From contig JAKQSI010000021.1 in assembly GCA_029570205.1 (NCBI GenBank), positions 58,872-122,871 on the forward strand: DNA of 64,000 nt. Direction: 5' to 3'. The notes beneath the pieces were generated by a model. The model was given only the letters and a program-made list of their open reading frames with translations. It ran no database searches and was not told the origin of the DNA. This document shows, piece by piece, positions 60,947-64,000 of this stretch. Source of the stretch: Candidatus Omnitrophota bacterium. Its GTDB lineage: Bacteria; Hinthialibacterota; Hinthialibacteria; Hinthialibacterales; JAKPRU01. The position numbers were made by a program, and so were the translations under genes. Each line of letters opens with the position of its first letter. The first letter of the stretch is position 1.

Positions 60947-61645
60947 TCAAGATACGAGAGTTTTCTTGATGAGAGACATCACGGCCATTTCACGGTCGGT
61001 GTGAATCTCTATCATGGTTTCTTCCTCGCCGCTCGCCAGTATTTCTACAATGCGTGAATTCGGTCGGATCAGGAAACAGGCATGTTTTCCTTTTTCTTCG
61101 AACTCCCGAATACATCGATCCAGGAATTTCACAGCGGCATCAGACGTGGCAGTCATATCGGTCACATCCAGCAAGGCCAATCGTTGCGAGGGTCCCAGTT
61201 TACAGAGCGCCGCCTGGATTTTCGTTACGCTGGAGATGCTCAATCCGCCGGATACCTCCAGGGTGGTGACAACCCCCGCTTCTATTATTTTGACGAGGAG
61301 ATCGTCCAAACCCACGCTGCCATTGCGGATTTGTTTCCGCACATGTTGAGCTTCCTCGGTCAACAGACGGAGGGTAAAACTGCCGCGACCGCACCGGCTG
61401 ACCTGGCCGGATTTCATTTGGGGACTGTTCATAACTTGTTCGGCGGTGAATTTCCCACCCTTCCAGTGTTCTGGAACCGGAGCGATGTGTATGGTCGCGC
61501 CCTTTTCTACCTTGGTTGAGGAACGCAGATCTGCCATGAGACCATCCAGTGACACCATGGATGCAAAGAAGGGTATCTGGGTCCCTTCAACCAGACATAC
61601 GTGCAGCTCCTTGATCTCCTGCTTTCCACTTCTTTGCGACGGCAT
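60947..61645 (-). CDS. STAS-domain protein
   Basis: A 232-residue cytoplasmic protein. The C-terminal half (about 120-225) fits a STAS anti-sigma-factor-antagonist domain: TTLEVSGGLSISSVTKIQAA, GPSQRLALLDVTDMTATSDA (phospho-acceptor region with Ser/Thr), and EFEEKGKHACFLIRPNSRIV. The N-terminal half (VEKGATIHIAPVPEHWKGGK, then GQVSRCGRGSFTLRLL) is beta-rich and might be PilZ-like, but this is not secure. It lies 25 bases upstream of the secreted glycosidase-like gene and probably shares its transcript. Confidence 0.65.
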   Translation of the reverse strand: MPSQRSGKQEIKELHVCLVEGTQIPFFASMVSLDGLMADLRSSTKVEKGATIHIAPVPEHWKGGKFTAEQVMNSPQMKSGQVSRCGRGSFTLRLLTEEAQHVRKQIRNGSVGLDDLLVKIIEAGVVTTLEVSGGLSISSVTKIQAALCKLGPSQRLALLDVTDMTATSDAAVKFLDRCIREFEEKGKHACFLIRPNSRIVEILASGEEETMIEIHTDREMAVMSLIKKTLVS

Positions 61646-61672
61646 AAGAGTTTTCCCGAAATCAATGAAACC

Positions 61673-61870
61673 CTAATACGAAATCCGAATGGTCTTGACT
61701 TGCGATGCTTTCATGGGAACCGTGACAGTCCGGTCGTTGTATTCTAACGGGACAGGGTCCTTCTCCAGAAGAGTAATTTCTTCCGCCACGAGAATTTTCG
61801 ATCCCACAGTAACCTTTGCGCGACTCATCCGCCTCGCTGTTTCCCAAAGCCGAAGCAACAGTCCTCTCAC
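61673..61870 (-). pseudogene. C-terminal fragment of a GH38 alpha-mannosidase-like gene
   Basis: The reading frame encodes a segment LLLRLWETARRMSRAKVTVG, then SKILVAEEITLLEKDPVPLE and VPMKASQVKTIRISY. This follows the closing beta-domain of GH38 mannosidases (VLRLYE...NLLE...PFEIKTLRV). Nothing upstream continues the protein, so about 65 residues of a roughly 1000-residue enzyme remain. A separately expressed short protein (from the internal Met) is less likely. Confidence 0.5.
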
Positions 61871-62073
61871 GCAATAACAAATCGAATTATCGCAGAAATT
61901 GTAACAAATCTCCACAAGACTATCGCTAAACTTGCCTGGGACAGAGAGGAAGCGACTTAAAAACATTTAAATCCAGGGTTGTTTAGGTAGGGTCTTGTTG
62001 TTTTATGTAGTCGCATAAGATGTATTATGTATACTATTCTTTTCACGTTTATGGATTCTGACGATTCCAGCCC

Positions 62074-62103
62074 TTGATATCATCTAAATTGAAGTGATAT
62101 AAG
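62074..62103 (+). promoter_or_regulatory. Candidate sigma-70-type promoter for dtd
   Basis: TTGATA (62074-62079) and TATAAG (62098-62103) with an 18-base spacer, 35 bases before the dtd start, in an AT-rich stretch. The match is good to each box (five of six). Confidence 0.45.
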
Positions 62104-62137
62104 TAAAGGTAATTCAGGATACAGTGAGGATTTTAAT

Positions 62138-62587
62138 ATGCGTGCCGTTATTCAGAGAGTTACTCAAGCAAGTGTGAGCGTTGGTGGTGAGGTTGTTGGG
62201 GTGATCGGGGCCGGTGTGTTGGTATTTTTGGGTGTGCAGAAAAGCGACACGGAGCGGGATTTGTTCTGGCTGGTGGATAAGATTTCCGAGTTGAGAATGT
62301 TTCGGGACGAGAACGGAAAGATGAACCGTTCCCTATCGGATATTTCGGGGCAAGTTCTTGTGATTTCACAGTTTACGTTGTGTGCAGATTGCCGTAAGGG
62401 ACGGCGTCCCGGATTCGACCAGGCTGCGGATCCCGTTGCTGCGGAGGCATTCTACGAGCAGGCGATCCAGAGATTTCGGGAGCGTGGGCTGAGGACGGAA
62501 TGCGGGCGGTTTGGGGCGATTATGCAGGTGGATTTAAGGAATGACGGGCCGGTGACGTTTGTGATCGAGAGTCCGTTTCCAAGGTAA
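62138..62587 (+). CDS. dtd: D-aminoacyl-tRNA deacylase Dtd
   Basis: Dtd removes D-amino acids (and glycine mischarged on tRNA-Ala) from tRNA. The 149 residues match the family. Signature motifs are [15 protein letters not shown] at the start, [10 protein letters not shown] (SQFTL) near 76, [10 protein letters not shown] near 90 and the C-terminal active-site region [19 protein letters not shown] with NDGPVT near 137-142. A GAGG site precedes the ATG. It is isolated, with decayed DNA downstream. Confidence 0.96.
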   Translation: MRAVIQRVTQASVSVGGEVVGVIGAGVLVFLGVQKSDTERDLFWLVDKISELRMFRDENGKMNRSLSDISGQVLVISQFTLCADCRKGRRPGFDQAADPVAAEAFYEQAIQRFRERGLRTECGRFGAIMQVDLRNDGPVTFVIESPFPR

Positions 62588-63725
62588 TCCGTCTTCGAGA
62601 TGAGCCGTTGCGAAGGGCTTAGAATAAGTGTCAGCGCGGAGATCATAAGTCGAAAAGTTGAAATTTAACTTACGGAGGGTTGATCCTGGGAGGAATTCCC
62701 ATGACAGAAGAGACGGAAAAGGCGGGTTTTCAGGTCGTCTTTTGGCTAAGCCAGGATAACCTGGTCGGTACTGAGATGTGGGCATAACAATTCGGTGTCC
62801 GGATGTTCGCGTAAGGCAGTTCGGGGAGAAATAATGAGATAATAATATAATATACGGACAATATGATAAATCCATAACATCTTGATATAGCTTATGATAG
62901 TATCTGTACAGGTTTCGAAAGGTCCGAGACACGATAAATGTTTTTCGTGGGCTTGGGTTACGGGCTTGTGTTGGAACCGATGTGTTGCATGGATCGAAGG
63001 GGCAGAATTGGGGCGTATCATGACAACTGCATACCTGTCATCCCGGCCAAGGGATCTGATCTGATATTTTGAGGATTTGGAGGTTATTTTCCGAGAAATA
63101 GTGTGAAAGTAGAAAGCGTAAGTGGAATTAAGCAATAACAACTACAAACTAAGGAATTGAAGAAAAAAAGGAGTTCGGATGGACGGAATAAACGAGGATG
63201 GACAGCGGCAGGTGGAGAGAGGAGAGAGACCAGAAAAACGGAAGAAACGGAAGAAACAAAAGGGGAAAGGAAGCAGGCGCGCGAACGCACAAGAGGAAGG
63301 CGGATGTGGGCATGACTGCATTGACAGAAATGACAAAAGGGATAGGCGATAAAATATAATCCATTGAATATGAAGAAGATAGGAATGGAAGGCAAGAAAT
63401 CGTATGAGCGAGATGAGATGAACTGTGTGCGCGCTTTCTGCGCATCGTTTATGGGCGCGAAAGACGTTGAGGAAAAGTGGCTTGCAATGGGCAAAACAAG
63501 AGGGTTCAGGTGGAATAAGTGATTGATATAACTAATGATAGAAGATAAATTGAAGAAATAAAATGAGGGATGGGTCCAAATAGAGGATACTTGTAATACA
63601 AGGGCTTGCAATACAAGATAAACTTTTGGGAGAAATTAAGAATTGAAGATTATGAAAACGAAGGAAGCAAAGAGAGAAAAGGGAGAGAAAAAGGGGTGGC
63701 AGGAGAACGAATGGGCGAGAAGGAA
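62588..63725. other. Long gene-free, purine-strand-biased region
   Basis: About 1.1 kb without a supported gene. The plus strand is strongly purine-rich, especially 63140-63300 and 63640-63720, which creates long spurious minus-strand frames rich in Phe, Ser and Leu. One tiny ORF at 62701-62787 (MTEETEKAGFQVVFWLSQDN) has a strong GGAGG site 8 bases upstream and might be expressed. Short repeats (ACGGAAGAA twice, GAATTAAGAATT-type) occur. Confidence 0.4.
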
Positions 63726-63912
63726 TGGACCTGCTCCCCGAAAACTGGACCAGTGAAAATGTCAGGATCTCCTGAGAAGCAGGAAGTCAAGAATGAAGAG
63801 AAGTCGATTCAGCGAGGAACAGCTTATCGGGATTTTGCGTGAGGCCGAGAAAGGAAAAGGGCCCTCTATGCCAACATTCCCTGAGACAACCTCCTGTGAG
63901 AAATTAGTGTAG
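63726..63912 (+). mobile_element. Left end and orfA start of a decayed IS3-family element
   Basis: A sequence typical of IS3-family left ends (TGGACCTGCTCCCCGAAAAC, then TGGACCAG) is followed by a 39-codon ORF at 63793-63912 whose first 21 residues, MKRSRFSEEQLIGILREAEKG, match the OrfA helix-turn-helix start. After that the similarity stops and a stop codon follows. The segment 63862-63896 is repeated at 17036-17070. Confidence 0.65.
63862..63896 (+). repeat. Dispersed repeat shared with 17036-17070
   Basis: 35 bases with 32 matches to the copy at 17036 in the same orientation; it ends in GACAACCTCCTG in both. Confidence 0.65.
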
Positions 63913-64000
63913 AAACGGAGGTTAAAGATGAAGATGATAAGAAGACGAAAAGAAAGGTCGGAGGAATGCGATGGGGGAGTCCTGAAGTGGAGTGAAGAGG
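63913..64000. other. Window end, no feature seen
   Basis: Purine-rich DNA continuing the decayed region; no readable gene or RNA. Confidence 0.4.

Noticed and set aside
63084..63611. Long minus-strand frames rich in Phe, Ser and Leu
   Set aside because: They result from purine bias on the plus strand; no ribosome-binding site, hydrophobic helix pattern or domain supports them.
1..64000. tRNA and rRNA genes
   Set aside because: I looked for TTCGA-type T arms and CCA-flanked cloverleaf patterns by eye and found none convincing; a covariance-model search would be decisive.

Overview
The window is a gene-dense stretch of a Gram-negative-type bacterial chromosome with GC a little above one half by eye. 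About 44 protein genes can be supported. I see no tRNA, rRNA, phage or CRISPR. Three things suggest a free-living, probably uncultured lineage: large secreted proteins with signal peptides and a lipobox, many glycosyltransferases, and intergenic repeats of kinds often met in metagenome-derived bacteria. The phylum cannot be fixed from this sequence; a candidate-phylum bacterium is an inference only.

Layout. Positions 1-12134 (+): plsY end, hisA, panD, two GT4 glycosyltransferases, then a block of DUF4175-like giant membrane protein, TPR protein, pilin-like protein and an NtrC-type activator. Positions 12278-14650 (-): an RsbT-like/PAS protein, a lipoprotein and a PadR-like regulator. Positions 14741-17202: decayed DNA with an IS66 transposase remnant, an SppA/ClpP-class serine protease and a possible small upstream gene. 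Positions 17203-32124 (-): DUF115/Maf-type protein, GT2, PIN-TRAM ATPase-less nuclease, radA, GH57, glgA, a very large secreted clan-A glycosidase, aspS. Position 32350 (+): a tiny zinc-ribbon protein. Positions 32763-38481 (-): a compact cluster of tetR, MFS transporter, small coupled ORF, methyltransferase/ATP-grasp fusion and GT4. Positions 39253-45785 (+): a complete NAD-linked [NiFe]-hydrogenase operon, hoxEFUYH. Positions 45887-64000: an FG-GAP surface protein, rhomboid protease, GT39-like membrane protein, two B12-binding radical SAM proteins, nadD, proA, rpmB, a PhnP-like hydrolase, argS, a secreted TIM-barrel glycosidase-like protein, a STAS protein, a GH38 remnant, dtd, and a decayed right end with an IS3-type remnant.

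The most striking system is the hydrogenase. Its HoxF is fused in one 1052-residue chain to a complete GltD/NfnB-like module (4Fe-4S, FAD and NAD(P) sites). This suggests a soluble hydrogenase with two separate pyridine-nucleotide sites and possibly electron bifurcation (inference). A second candidate system is the translationally coupled tetR-MFS-ORF-methyltransferase/ATP-grasp-GT4 cluster, which could make and export a modified peptide-like compound.

The DNA between genes, and in several cases inside genes, carries many families of short repeats: 9-bp-period arrays at gene 3' ends, palindromic elements that extend reading frames, a 7-bp-period insert in a glycosyltransferase, and a possible 179-bp inverted-repeat element.
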